IMG/VR virus record: IMGVR_UViG_3300032265_002598 | Span: 124,001-188,000 of that record | Reading direction: 5' to 3' (one strand) | From: a virus | Length of the DNA stretch: 64,000 bases | Part shown: positions 43,994 through 52,079 of the stretch, in pieces | Position numbering within the stretch: position 1 is the stretch's first letter | How the letters are laid out: each line of letters opens with the position of its first letter | Notes under the pieces: generated by a model | Told to the model about the DNA's origin: nothing | What the model saw: the letters and a program-made list of their open reading frames with translations, nothing else | Database searches by the model: none | Translations under genes and position numbers: made by a program

Positions 43994-44920
43994 TTAGTTC
44001 TTCTTCTTATTTTCTTCGTCAGTTAACTTTTTCCAAGTTTTTGGATCTGGTCTATCCTTGTTACCACGTTTGGCTGGCTTATAATTTTTGCCTTCTCTTT
44101 CTTTCTTTTTGCGAATATTATCCCATAATCCCGTTTTGGAAATTGTGGATGGTTCTGAGGTTTCAGACATTTCTTCTGTTTCATTGTTCTCATTTTCTTG
44201 AGATTCTTCATTAGTTGTGATGGGTGCGCTAAAATGTAAAAATGGAAAATTATGTAAAAATGATGGTTGGATTTTCTTTTTTTTCTTAATAGCTTTATTT
44301 GCTGTAGTATCACTATTTTCAATATCGTCAGAATCCTGAGAAAACATGAGAAAATCATGTATTTGTCGAACATAGTCAGCAACTACAGCGATTTTACCCT
44401 GAAGCCAAGCTTCTGTCAAATTGTCTTTTACGTCCATGTTGTTATTGTCAATAGCATTTAAAATTCCCTGTACATGTACATTGATGGACTTTATGGAAGA
44501 AAGAGACATATCATATAATTCTTGTATTGTTTCTTCATTTTCTACTATAGAAGAATTTTCTTCGTCCTCAAATAAATCTTCTGGTGAAGATGTTATTAAA
44601 TCAAAAACATCATCAGCATTACTTTTGATACCTAATTTTTCTTTACTAGCATCAGGTAATGCTGATACAAATTCTGAGCCTTTTTTCTTACAAAAATTAT
44701 AAAGCTTTCTTAAAAAGGCATCATAAGTCATTTTTCCACTCATTCTCCCATAATTACTAATAGCATCTTTTACATCTGTTGGAGATACGATTGGAAATGA
44801 TTGTGTTTCTGGAAAAAGAAAATCACTATCTTTCAGATCACTTCTTTTTTTGCCGTCATATGTTTTTTGTGAAGCTATTGATTGCTCTATATTTAGTAAT
44901 ATTTTATGAAAACTATTCAT
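43994..44920 (-). CDS. DUF6582-like head-associated protein
   Basis: A 308-residue protein. LKDSDFLFPETQSFPIVSPT, followed by DVKDAISNYGRMSGKMTYDA and a Lys-rich helix, matches the 'DsdFafPe.rk.Pi.da.hvrnAiarf' domain found near phage head maturation genes. The second half is Glu/Asn-rich, Ser-rich and then very basic, probably disordered. A scaffold or morphogenesis role is inferred. Ends just before the sigma-factor gene. Confidence 0.65.
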   Translation of the reverse strand: MNSFHKILLNIEQSIASQKTYDGKKRSDLKDSDFLFPETQSFPIVSPTDVKDAISNYGRMSGKMTYDAFLRKLYNFCKKKGSEFVSALPDASKEKLGIKSNADDVFDLITSSPEDLFEDEENSSIVENEETIQELYDMSLSSIKSINVHVQGILNAIDNNNMDVKDNLTEAWLQGKIAVVADYVRQIHDFLMFSQDSDDIENSDTTANKAIKKKKKIQPSFLHNFPFLHFSAPITTNEESQENENNETEEMSETSEPSTISKTGLWDNIRKKKEREGKNYKPAKRGNKDRPDPKTWKKLTDEENKKKN

Positions 44921-44929
44921 TATTAATCC

Positions 44930-45520
44930 TTATGCTTGAATAGAAAGGAAGTTGTCTAATCCCATTTGTTCAATAAGTTTTAAGAAACCACTATATAGTA
45001 TAATGCCATCTTCGCTGCCTTGAAGTAGAGGTATCATTATATTAGCAGTAATTTCATCACCAACTGCTCTAGCAGCAGAAATAGTTGCTCGTTCAGCTTT
45101 TGATGCCTCTTGGACAGACTCTAGATTATATTTTATCATATCTATCATATCGTGTCTTTTCCATGTCTTTGGTTGAACAATGAGCGGTTGATAGTCTGCA
45201 TCAAAAAATTCTAGTCTCGATAAGTTGATCATAGCATGTTTATGTTCCTGTTTAGCGTCTGCTTTTATCATCTTAGCAAGTTTATTATATCCCCATCTTT
45301 TTAAATGAACAGCTTGTGCGGATAAAGCGGTAGTCTGTTGCCAATGAATATTTAAAGACTTTTTTAGTAGATCTACTACATTATCATTGATATAATTTTG
45401 TGCATCTTTATCGGATAATAATTCTATATGATCTGCCATAATTTTTGCCTTTTCTTTGATGGATAACTTAGATTCTTGTTCTTTTAATAGTTCTGAAATA
45501 CTACAATGATTTTTTGACAT
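44930..45520 (-). CDS. Bacterioferritin-like protein with altered ferroxidase ligands
   Basis: A 196-residue four-helix protein resembling bacterioferritin: KRWGYNKLAKMIKADAKQEHKHA parallels 'knWGl..L......eemkHAd', and LLQGSEDGIILYSGFLKLIE then QMGLDNFLSIQA parallels the last helix ('lirkmGlqnYlqaq'). Compared with E. coli Bfr, the Glu and His of the first centre half (QEHKHA) are kept, but the helix-1 Glu is His, helix-4 EEGH is EDG so the His is Gly, and the heme Met is His. Iron oxidation may be lost or changed. It lies among head-associated genes. Confidence 0.72.
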   Translation of the reverse strand: MSKNHCSISELLKEQESKLSIKEKAKIMADHIELLSDKDAQNYINDNVVDLLKKSLNIHWQQTTALSAQAVHLKRWGYNKLAKMIKADAKQEHKHAMINLSRLEFFDADYQPLIVQPKTWKRHDMIDMIKYNLESVQEASKAERATISAARAVGDEITANIMIPLLQGSEDGIILYSGFLKLIEQMGLDNFLSIQA

Positions 45521-45529
45521 ATTGATTCC

Positions 45530-46087
45530 TTATGTTAAATCTGAGACATTGGTTTTTGACCACATTTTACAAGACCAATATTCTGCTTTCCATTTTGGTC
45601 CAGGATTATCACAGTTATGCCTTGCTCTATAAGACTTCCTTCTTTCTGGATCGTCTCTTTTAATTTCCATATTTGGATCACCGAAGTTTACTTTTACAAC
45701 ATTACCTTTTTCATTTTTAACATACACAGAAAACTTTTTGGGACCACTTGGGGTGCGAAAAGGTTTATTCAATGTTACTTTTTTATTGTTTTTATTATTT
45801 TCTTTAGCTATGATCTGTTCATCATTATCTTCATAGATTATTTCTGGAACAATTTCTTGAGTAAATTCATCCCATTCATTATCATATTCAGCTCTTAGAT
45901 AAGCTAAATTGTCTTGAACATCCTCTAGTAATTGATTTTTAGCATGTTTATCTTTTTTAGTTTGAGATAAACAAATAGCAACTCTTTGCTTGCTATCAGG
46001 ATACTCTTTTTTCATTACCTCACTAGACATACAGCGAGATACAAATTTATCTTTATCTTCATTTTGATGTGGATTAGGAATTGGCAT
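45530..46087 (-). CDS. Phage head-associated protein (RHNCDNPGPK type)
   Basis: A 185-residue protein. The N-terminus PIPNPHQNEDKDKFVSRCMS and YPDSKQRVAICLSQ matches 'p.p...e....Fi.rCm......e.pd..QR.AiC..q', and the C-terminus KVNFGDPNMEIKRDDPERRK then SYRARHNCDNPGPKWKAEYW matches a widespread phage domain near capsid genes. The linker is acidic and Asn-rich. Start at 46087 fits GGAG seven bases upstream; the upstream in-frame start is unlikely. Probably works in capsid assembly or maturation. Confidence 0.82.
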   Translation of the reverse strand: MPIPNPHQNEDKDKFVSRCMSSEVMKKEYPDSKQRVAICLSQTKKDKHAKNQLLEDVQDNLAYLRAEYDNEWDEFTQEIVPEIIYEDNDEQIIAKENNKNNKKVTLNKPFRTPSGPKKFSVYVKNEKGNVVKVNFGDPNMEIKRDDPERRKSYRARHNCDNPGPKWKAEYWSCKMWSKTNVSDLT

Positions 46088-46098
46088 AGTATTTCTCC

Positions 46099-47160
46099 TT
46101 ATTTTTCTATACACCTAACTAATTGCTTGGCCGAATTTTCCCAAGTAAAGTTTTGAGCAGTTTGTAGTCCTTCGGGATTGGTGCCAATTTTATTAGTGTA
46201 CACATATTTCATATAATCAATAATTTGATCTTTTTCTTTTTGATCAATTTTAGCCCAATTACCATCTCCATGAAACCATTTTCCATCTTTTGCTAATTCT
46301 TTATCTTTAATATCTACCAAATAAGAATTTTTATCATTACAATATTCTGTATGAGCAGAATAATTTGTTGCAATAACTGGCTTATTCATAGCCATAGTTT
46401 CTAATAATTCTAAATTCCAACCTTCTGCCCTAGATAAATACAGACCACAATCAGCATATGATAGAACTTCTGCTACATTAGTTTGAGTAGGCAGTCTTGG
46501 AAAAACTTTAATTTTATTTTTAAGTTTAGATCTATTTACCATAGATAACCATTCATGTTCTTGCTGTTCGTTTAAAAATGGATTATGAGTTATCATCCAT
46601 AGTTCAACATTATCCTCATTAGAAAATGCTTTATTAAAACACTCTATAACAATATCATGAGATTTACGAATTTCCCATTTACCTACTGTTATAAAGATAA
46701 AATTTTGTGGTCTAGTTGGTATTTCTCTTGGATAAAAAATAGAACCATCTACTCCAAGATGTACAATACCAATATCTTTTTTAATATTATTGTCTAATAG
46801 AATTTGTTTGGCCCATTCACTACTTGCTATTAGTTTATCTGGAAAATTTAGATGATATTTTTCTAAACTATTAAAAGTATCTATTTCAAAAAAGGGATAT
46901 GCTAAATATTGTCCTCTTCCTGGTCTAGTAAGTAAATCAAATTGATGCCATATTTTAAGACAAGAAGTGTCATAATCCATACTGATATTAAGATCAATAG
47001 CATGATTTATTAGAGCTGAATCTAATGGAGACTCTACTTTGGGATTACCTATTGGCGTTAGACAAACTTTATGTTTTTCTTTAGTTAATTCTTTTAACAG
47101 ATTGAACGAAACATTCCCGTAACCTGTAACACCTATTGGGGCATATAAATTAATATTCAT
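46099..47160 (-). CDS. GT4-like glycosyltransferase
   Basis: A 353-residue GT-B transferase: N-terminal Gly loop MNINLYAPIGVTGYGNVSFN, IVHLGVDGSIFYPRE at the domain junction, and donor-binding Glu pair in LSRAEGWNLELLETMAMNKP near residue 265. It stands apart from the two sugar clusters and sits between the GMP reductase and the head protein, so a virion-protein target is conceivable. Confidence 0.9.
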   Translation of the reverse strand: MNINLYAPIGVTGYGNVSFNLLKELTKEKHKVCLTPIGNPKVESPLDSALINHAIDLNISMDYDTSCLKIWHQFDLLTRPGRGQYLAYPFFEIDTFNSLEKYHLNFPDKLIASSEWAKQILLDNNIKKDIGIVHLGVDGSIFYPREIPTRPQNFIFITVGKWEIRKSHDIVIECFNKAFSNEDNVELWMITHNPFLNEQQEHEWLSMVNRSKLKNKIKVFPRLPTQTNVAEVLSYADCGLYLSRAEGWNLELLETMAMNKPVIATNYSAHTEYCNDKNSYLVDIKDKELAKDGKWFHGDGNWAKIDQKEKDQIIDYMKYVYTNKIGTNPEGLQTAQNFTWENSAKQLVRCIEK

Positions 47161-48281
47161 TCGTAAATCCTATTATGTGTATTGTTGACTTGAATAAAAG
47201 TGGTTTTTTTGCCAAAGTCTTTAATCTTAGATGCTCCTATATAAGTACAAGCACTTCTAATTCCTCCAAGAATATCTTGTAAGATAACTTCTGCTTTATC
47301 TTTATATTGAACAGTAACGCATTTACCTTCGCTAGTCCTGTAGTTTGCTACTCCATTATGATATTTATCCATAGCATTTTTAGAACTCATGCCATAGAAC
47401 TTGAGTTTAGTTTTCTTCTTTTCTGTTTCATAACCAGGATTAAATGGTTGCCAAAATTCAGATGTTAAACCAGCTCTTTTGCATAAGAACTCGTATTCCC
47501 ATTCTCCTTCGCACTCATCAGAACCAGCAAACATACTACCTAACATAACAAAATCAGTATTTGCTCCAAACGCTTTGCAAACATCTCCGACTATTTTGCA
47601 TCCACCATCAGAACAAATATGACCACCTAATCCGTGAGCAGCATCAGTACATTCCATTACTGCTGCCAGTTGAGGATAGCCTATTCCTGTTTTAAGTCTT
47701 GTGGTGCAAACAGATCCTGATCCTATTCCTACTTTAACAATATCTACTTTACCATGAAGAATTAGTTCTTCAACCATCTCTGGAGTTACAACATTTCCGG
47801 CCATAATTATGACATCTGGATATAGTCCACGAATATGACTAGTTGTTTTTACAAATTTTTCGCTATAACCATTTGCAACATCAATACAAATATTAGGAAT
47901 TTTCTTTCCAATAGAAAGTAATGAGTTAAAAACTGTTACTAGTTTTTCAATATCTTTTACAGATGTTCCTATAGAATAAAAAACAAGATCTTTATCTATA
48001 TCATTTTCAGCAGAATAAAATTTGACTAGATCTTCTATAGAATAGTGCTTATGTAAGCAAACTATACTTCTAGCTGAACACACTGGATTAGTCATACCAA
48101 ATGTTCCAGTAGTGTCCATATTTGCCACCATAATAGGAACACAAGAAAGTTTCCTTGGAGAGTGAGCAAAATTAAATTCTCTAACTAAACTAACATCAGA
48201 TCGACTACTTAATGAAGATCTTTTGGGCTTGATTAAAACATCATCAAAATCTAGTTTTATCTCATTAATTATTTTTTGCAT
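47157..48281 (-). CDS. guaC: GMP reductase (IMPDH/GuaC family)
   Basis: A 374-residue TIM-barrel enzyme. LDFDDVLIKPKRSSLSSRSD, CIDVANGYSEKFV, VKVGIGSGSVCTTRLKTGIG with the catalytic Cys, YPQLAAVMECTDAAHG, and FYGMSSKNAMDKY are diagnostic of the IMP dehydrogenase/GMP reductase family; no CBS domains are present and the loop VCTTRLKTGIGYPQL favours GMP reductase. It would convert GMP to IMP with NADPH, rebalancing purine pools. Overlaps both neighbours. Confidence 0.9.
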   Translation of the reverse strand: MQKIINEIKLDFDDVLIKPKRSSLSSRSDVSLVREFNFAHSPRKLSCVPIMVANMDTTGTFGMTNPVCSARSIVCLHKHYSIEDLVKFYSAENDIDKDLVFYSIGTSVKDIEKLVTVFNSLLSIGKKIPNICIDVANGYSEKFVKTTSHIRGLYPDVIIMAGNVVTPEMVEELILHGKVDIVKVGIGSGSVCTTRLKTGIGYPQLAAVMECTDAAHGLGGHICSDGGCKIVGDVCKAFGANTDFVMLGSMFAGSDECEGEWEYEFLCKRAGLTSEFWQPFNPGYETEKKKTKLKFYGMSSKNAMDKYHNGVANYRTSEGKCVTVQYKDKAEVILQDILGGIRSACTYIGASKIKDFGKKTTFIQVNNTHNRIYE

Positions 48282-48696
48282 TATCCAACTCTATTTTAGG
48301 TTTGTCATTAAAATATTTATTTCCATAATCTACGAATATTTCATCTTTTGCTTGAATATCTTTAATAGATACTATATCGGCTATCAGATTACGATAGTCG
48401 AATTTCCATTCAGTATTAGCATTATCTTGATGATTATAAATCATTCCATAGCCTAAGACCATATGAAATATAAATCCATGATTTTTACATTCATTGCATG
48501 GACAGGTTGGTTGAGTATATAGATATCTATAAAGTTGTGGATCAGAATGGTATTTGGATCTAAAAGATAAAGGGACTAGCGGACATCTTTCTATTATCTC
48601 CCCCTCTTTAATATCTCTGGTTGCAAAAACTCCACGACCTTCTATAGCTGAAAGTCCAATCTTAATAGGAAAGTTATTTAAAAATTTTATGCTCAT
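48265..48696 (-). CDS. SET-domain protein (copy 2)
   Basis: A 143-residue SET-domain protein, the fold of eukaryotic-type lysine methyltransferases. EGRGVFATRDIKEGEIIERC is the N-terminal SET block, LGYGMIYNHQDNANTEWKFD includes the 'NHs..pN' core that binds S-adenosylmethionine, and AKDEIFVDYGNKYF is the C-terminal 'GeElfvdYg' block with catalytic Tyr. Four Cys (TQPTCPCNECKNHG) near the middle may bind zinc. It is a paralog of the next gene upstream. Substrate unknown. Confidence 0.86.
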   Translation of the reverse strand: MSIKFLNNFPIKIGLSAIEGRGVFATRDIKEGEIIERCPLVPLSFRSKYHSDPQLYRYLYTQPTCPCNECKNHGFIFHMVLGYGMIYNHQDNANTEWKFDYRNLIADIVSIKDIQAKDEIFVDYGNKYFNDKPKIELDNAKNN

Positions 48697-48697
48697 A

Positions 48698-49162
48698 TTA
48701 TTTAGTAATTTTAGTTTTACCTGTTTTTACGTTATCTGAATCAAAATAAGAATTACCATACCCTACAAAAATTTCTTCTTTAATCTTAATATCAGTAATA
48801 GCAATTACATCCGCAAATAGCTGAGAATAATTGAATTTCCAAACAGCATTAGAGATATCTTGATGGTTATATAACATCCCATAACCTAAAACCATATGTA
48901 AAATAACTCCATGTTTTTCACAGTCTTCACAAGAACATGGAGGCTGGGCATACATATAAGCAAAAATTTTAGGATCTGATTGATAATTTGATCTATAGTC
49001 CATCTGAATCAATGGACATCTTTCAATAATTTCTCCCTTGGCAATTCTGGTAGTAGCAAAAACTCCACGACCATGCACAGATGAATCACCTGCAATAATC
49101 TTATATGGTGGAAGATAATTTAGTTTTGTAGGATCGTCAGGTCTTATAATGTGTTTTGTCAT
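48698..49162 (-). CDS. SET-domain protein (copy 1)
   Basis: A 154-residue SET-domain protein homologous to its downstream neighbour (about 50% identical by eye): HGRGVFATTRIAKGEIIERC, LGYGMLYNHQDISNAVWKFN and IKEEIFVGYGNSYF, with Cys cluster PPCSCEDCEKHG. In the last block Gly replaces the Asp of VDYG. It carries an extra ~20 N-terminal residues. Start is the ATG at 49162; a TTG two codons upstream is less likely. The pair probably arose by tandem duplication. Confidence 0.85.
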   Translation of the reverse strand: MTKHIIRPDDPTKLNYLPPYKIIAGDSSVHGRGVFATTRIAKGEIIERCPLIQMDYRSNYQSDPKIFAYMYAQPPCSCEDCEKHGVILHMVLGYGMLYNHQDISNAVWKFNYSQLFADVIAITDIKIKEEIFVGYGNSYFDSDNVKTGKTKITK

Positions 49163-49169
49163 AATCAAT

Positions 49170-49367
49170 CTAGAGTTTTTTCAAGAATTCATCTGTATCA
49201 TAGCAAGTTGTTTCTTTATTCCAACCAACTTCACTAATACATATTTTAAGAGCCGTACTTAATCCTTTTCCTTTGAATGCTTTTAATGTGTCATTGATAG
49301 CAATAAGATAATCAGGTCTGTCTATTATATATTTCACTTGTCCAGATTTGACATAGTATTTGGGCAT
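49170..49367 (-). CDS. Small conserved phage protein, unknown
   Basis: A 65-residue protein (MPKYYVKSGQVKYIIDRPDY, followed by a helix with KGKGLSTALKIC). It looks like a small conserved phage or bacterial protein I have seen without function. The start at 49367 is chosen on this N-terminus; an ATG nine codons earlier exists. It overlaps the end of the deoxyribosyltransferase-like gene by 34 bases. Confidence 0.65.
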   Translation of the reverse strand: MPKYYVKSGQVKYIIDRPDYLIAINDTLKAFKGKGLSTALKICISEVGWNKETTCYDTDEFLKKL

Positions 49368-49903
49368 GATGAATGTATGGTAAAGAAATACCATCTCTTA
49401 TGGGTGTCTATGTTTTCGGATGAATCTATATGAACAAGATATTCTCTAATTTCATCCCATGTAGAAAAAATTGTTTGATGTGGAATAGTGCCGAATAGCC
49501 AATCTGGAGCATATTTCTTGCCTTGTTCCATATGAATTATAATAGGTTTTTTCTGTCTATTGGCCCAAAAGATTTCTTCATATGTTCCACAAGGATGGAT
49601 ATCTAAATTCAAATTAACAATCAAAAAATCACTAATATCAACTAGTCTGAGATCTACTGCTCGTATTGTTTTCATCATAGAAGATAATTCATCATAGCTT
49701 TCTTTTGCTTTAAATTTAGTTTTGATAGCATGAACATCAGAATCTTCTAAACCTATATTAGATGGTTTACTAATAGGATTAAAAACTTCTATTCCTAGAT
49801 TTTGTAAAAATGGAGTTATGCTATCTCTCCATGTAGATCCTCTATCTGCGACTCTATCCATTGCCCCAGCTAAATATACTCTTTGACTGTGTAATCTATT
49901 CAT
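49334..49903 (-). CDS. Nucleoside 2-deoxyribosyltransferase-like protein
   Basis: A 189-residue protein. The N-terminal strand and loop VYLAGAMDRVADRGSTWRDS, the middle DFLIVNLNLDIHPCGTYEEI (with the acidic site) and PIIIHMEQ match the deoxyribosyltransferase fold that cleaves or exchanges nucleoside or NAD-like glycosidic bonds. The C-terminal ~35 residues look unrelated and overlap the next gene. It lies close to a macro-domain gene, suggesting NAD or ADP-ribose metabolism. Substrate is not established. Confidence 0.78.
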   Translation of the reverse strand: MNRLHSQRVYLAGAMDRVADRGSTWRDSITPFLQNLGIEVFNPISKPSNIGLEDSDVHAIKTKFKAKESYDELSSMMKTIRAVDLRLVDISDFLIVNLNLDIHPCGTYEEIFWANRQKKPIIIHMEQGKKYAPDWLFGTIPHQTIFSTWDEIREYLVHIDSSENIDTHKRWYFFTIHSSCPNTMSNLDK

Positions 49904-49912
49904 AGTTTTATC

Positions 49913-50620
49913 TTAAAAGTTATTTACTATTTTACCAAAAAAATCACCATTTTGATGTTCTAATATCCATTTGTATAAACCAAAATCTCTGTAATAATAT
50001 GCTGATCTTTCAATACCATTATTATAAATATCTTTTTTCATTGTAAAAATTCTTGAATCATAAAATTTTATATTTCCATAATTTTTAATAGAATTTATTT
50101 GTATATTTTCTGTATTATAAATACTAGATGAACCACATTCCAAATATATTGCTTCAGCTTTATTTACTATTGTCTTAAAATTATTAGTATATTTATCTAT
50201 AATATGACCACCAAAAGCACAAGTATTAGCATGTGGTCCTTTTACTATATGTAATTCATGATCTCCTATAGTATCATTAAGAAAATTATATTTATCATTG
50301 AAAGAATAATCAAAAGTTGTAGTATCTAGTATATACAAATATGATTTATCTATTATAAGACGATGATATCTCCAAGTATACAGAGCATGATATGCAGTAT
50401 AGTCATAATTGTTCATTGCCATACCAACAACTGTAATTTCATCATCAAAATTAAGATCAGTTATTTCTTTAATTTTTTTTATGCGTGGGCTAAAATTTTC
50501 ATATTGAGAAATAACTAAAATAATATCTTTAAATCTTGTAAAATTAACCTTTTTTAAAGATCTAAATAGAAGATTTAAGGCTTTTCTATAAAATAGATTT
50601 GAATTAATTACAAGTTTCAT
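49913..50620 (-). CDS. Unknown protein, possible GT-A-like
   Basis: A 235-residue protein beginning MKLVINSNLFYRKALNLLFR. The strand KSYLYILDTTTFDYSFNDKY near residue 110 resembles the GT-A metal-site strand, with YLECGSSSIYNTE further on. No family can be named. I chose the ATG at 50620 since an upstream GTG would overlap a possible small signal-peptide ORF. Confidence 0.55.
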   Translation of the reverse strand: MKLVINSNLFYRKALNLLFRSLKKVNFTRFKDIILVISQYENFSPRIKKIKEITDLNFDDEITVVGMAMNNYDYTAYHALYTWRYHRLIIDKSYLYILDTTTFDYSFNDKYNFLNDTIGDHELHIVKGPHANTCAFGGHIIDKYTNNFKTIVNKAEAIYLECGSSSIYNTENIQINSIKNYGNIKFYDSRIFTMKKDIYNNGIERSAYYYRDFGLYKWILEHQNGDFFGKIVNNF

Positions 50621-50621
50621 A

Positions 50622-50744
50622 TCAATTAGGAAATAAAAAGTCAAAAAGATTTTTAGAGGAATATTGTTCACTAGAATTATTTAATTTCCTACTTCCATCC
50701 ATCCATCCCAAAACCAAACAAAATAACAATAAAAAAGAATACAT
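50622..50744 (-). CDS. Possible 40-residue secreted or lipoprotein-like small protein
   Basis: A short ORF found by hand reading MYSFLLLFCLVLGWMDGSRK, with a hydrophobic N-terminus like a signal or single TM and a polar tail (NNSSEQYSSKNLF). GTGAG lies just upstream of the ATG. It fills a 128-base gap that is otherwise empty. Coding status is unproven. Confidence 0.4.
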   Translation of the reverse strand: MYSFLLLFCLVLGWMDGSRKLNNSSEQYSSKNLFDFLFPN

Positions 50745-50748
50745 AGTC

Positions 50749-51294
50749 TCACTTTGAATATATGTAAACGGGTAAATCAAACCAAATATCATTAATTAGA
50801 TCAGAAATAAAATTCCAGTTACCTCCAGCCAAACCGCTACCAAACTTTGGCGCATGTATTTCCACTTTAGTTTTTTCTGTTCCATCCTGAGTATTCTTGC
50901 ATACTGTCCTAACCTGATTCATGCAATATACAAGAGCAGCATAGTTTAATGGTCTTTTATTTTGATTATTAATAAGTTTATTCTGTGCTATCATATTTGC
51001 AAAAATAATTTTATGACGATACTTTGAATCTGTCTTAACAGTAATAAACTGAGTATGTCCTAATTTAGCTTGTTGACCAAGCATATGAAAATTAGCCTTT
51101 ACTTCTGGATAAATATGAGCTACTTCACCAGCAAATCCAGCACCAAAAGCATTGCTATTATTACACACATGAGGAACAATAACCGTGCTACCATTAACTC
51201 CAGAAGAAATTCTGGTATTGATAAGCTCAAATATATTTTGATTCTTAACGAAGCTAAAAGTATTAGCTGTATTTTTGTTTATTTGAGTTGGCAT
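50749..51294 (-). CDS. Macro-domain (ADP-ribose-binding) protein
   Basis: A 181-residue macro-domain protein. HVCNNSNAFGAGFAGEVAHI near residues 42-61 is the ADP-ribose contacting loop, VEIHAPKFGSGLAGGNWNF near 148-166 is the phosphate-binding loop, followed by a Poa1p-like C-terminal helix with DLINDIWFDLPVYIY. Macro domains bind or remove ADP-ribose and ADP-ribose-1''-phosphate; a phage copy could counter ADP-ribosylating or NAD-consuming defence, by inference. Confidence 0.87.
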   Translation of the reverse strand: MPTQINKNTANTFSFVKNQNIFELINTRISSGVNGSTVIVPHVCNNSNAFGAGFAGEVAHIYPEVKANFHMLGQQAKLGHTQFITVKTDSKYRHKIIFANMIAQNKLINNQNKRPLNYAALVYCMNQVRTVCKNTQDGTEKTKVEIHAPKFGSGLAGGNWNFISDLINDIWFDLPVYIYSK

Positions 51295-51298
51295 AGTT

Positions 51299-51553
51299 TT
51301 ACCTTTTTATTTTTAACCACTTATTTAGTGGACACTGTTGATCAGCCCATGCCAGCTTATTTAAGAATATCTTTTTCTTACTAAGATTACAACCACAAGC
51401 CAAACATTGACTAGAGGTATTATGAAACATTTCGCAGGTTTGGCAAATTGCAAATCTTTTATCTATTTCCTCTTGGGTAGATTTTGGAAATCCGGCACCT
51501 ATATGAAATAGTAAAGACTTAAGAAATGTTAGGAGTTTTGTCCGTATACTCAT
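51299..51553 (-). CDS. Small Cys-rich zinc-binding protein
   Basis: An 84-residue protein. After AGFPKSTQEEIDKRFAICQT, the Cys set CQTCEMFHNTSSQCLACGC and QQCPLNKW make a zinc-ribbon pattern (C..C...C..C.C...C) seen in small phage and Planctomycetota proteins of unknown role. AAGGAAC lies eight bases upstream of the ATG. It overlaps the next gene upstream by 35 bases. Confidence 0.8.
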   Translation of the reverse strand: MSIRTKLLTFLKSLLFHIGAGFPKSTQEEIDKRFAICQTCEMFHNTSSQCLACGCNLSKKKIFLNKLAWADQQCPLNKWLKIKR

Positions 51554-51782
51554 TCTTATGTTCCTTTAGAGCCAATATATTGCCATCTTTGTCTCTATAA
51601 TATAGGTCCAATGATTCTACTACAGAATCTTCAACTAACCAACTAGCAAAACCTGTTTGAATGTCTATTGACATTTTTTTAGTTTTTTGATCCTTAGTAG
51701 ATTTGAAATCACCAGTAAGAATAAACCTCTTCTTATCTATTAAGAATAAATCTCCGGGTTTTAATTCTTCAAGATATTTCAT
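51519..51782 (-). CDS. Unknown small protein
   Basis: An 87-residue protein (MKYLEELKPGDLFLIDKKRF) with an N-terminal beta-rich segment typical of small barrel-like 'PGD.F' domains. No recognised family. Overlaps both neighbours (14 and 35 bases), so it is in the same operon as the macro domain. Confidence 0.65.
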   Translation of the reverse strand: MKYLEELKPGDLFLIDKKRFILTGDFKSTKDQKTKKMSIDIQTGFASWLVEDSVVESLDLYYRDKDGNILALKEHKNEYTDKTPNIS

Positions 51783-51957
51783 TTTCCCAATCTTCCCACA
51801 ACTCTTCTACTCTTATATTTTCTTTTTGTTTCTTGAGTTGTTTCTTCATTTTGTTAATATCACGAGAATCATAGGATTCGGCTTTCTTATTCAAAAACCT
51901 ATGTTCTATGTTTTCTCTTCTGGAAGTTTTTCTTTTATCAAAATCTGAATCGCTCAT
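51769..51957 (-). CDS. Small highly charged helical protein
   Basis: A 62-residue protein of charged residues (DFDKRKTSRRENIEHRF and DINKMKKQLKKQKENI). Probably a single helix or disordered. It is the first gene after a good sigma70-like promoter (51976-52003). Function unknown. Confidence 0.6.
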   Translation of the reverse strand: MSDSDFDKRKTSRRENIEHRFLNKKAESYDSRDINKMKKQLKKQKENIRVEELWEDWENEIS

Positions 51958-51975
51958 TGCACACCTTTCGTAGTA

Positions 51976-52003
51976 ATCATACGCCCCATTGGAGACAAGT
52001 CAA
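51976..52003 (-). promoter_or_regulatory. Sigma70-like promoter
   Basis: Minus strand TTGACT, 16-base spacer, TATGAT, about 18 bases before the ATG at 51957. It follows a 122-base gap after the subtilisin gene that also holds an inverted repeat GTCAAG...CTTGAC (about 52001-52035). Confidence 0.7.
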
Positions 52004-52079
52004 GCTTGAGGCTTAGAATTTTTAAAACTTGACAGACAACGATCATCATATTATATCTTATGCAGAGGGTGATTAATAA

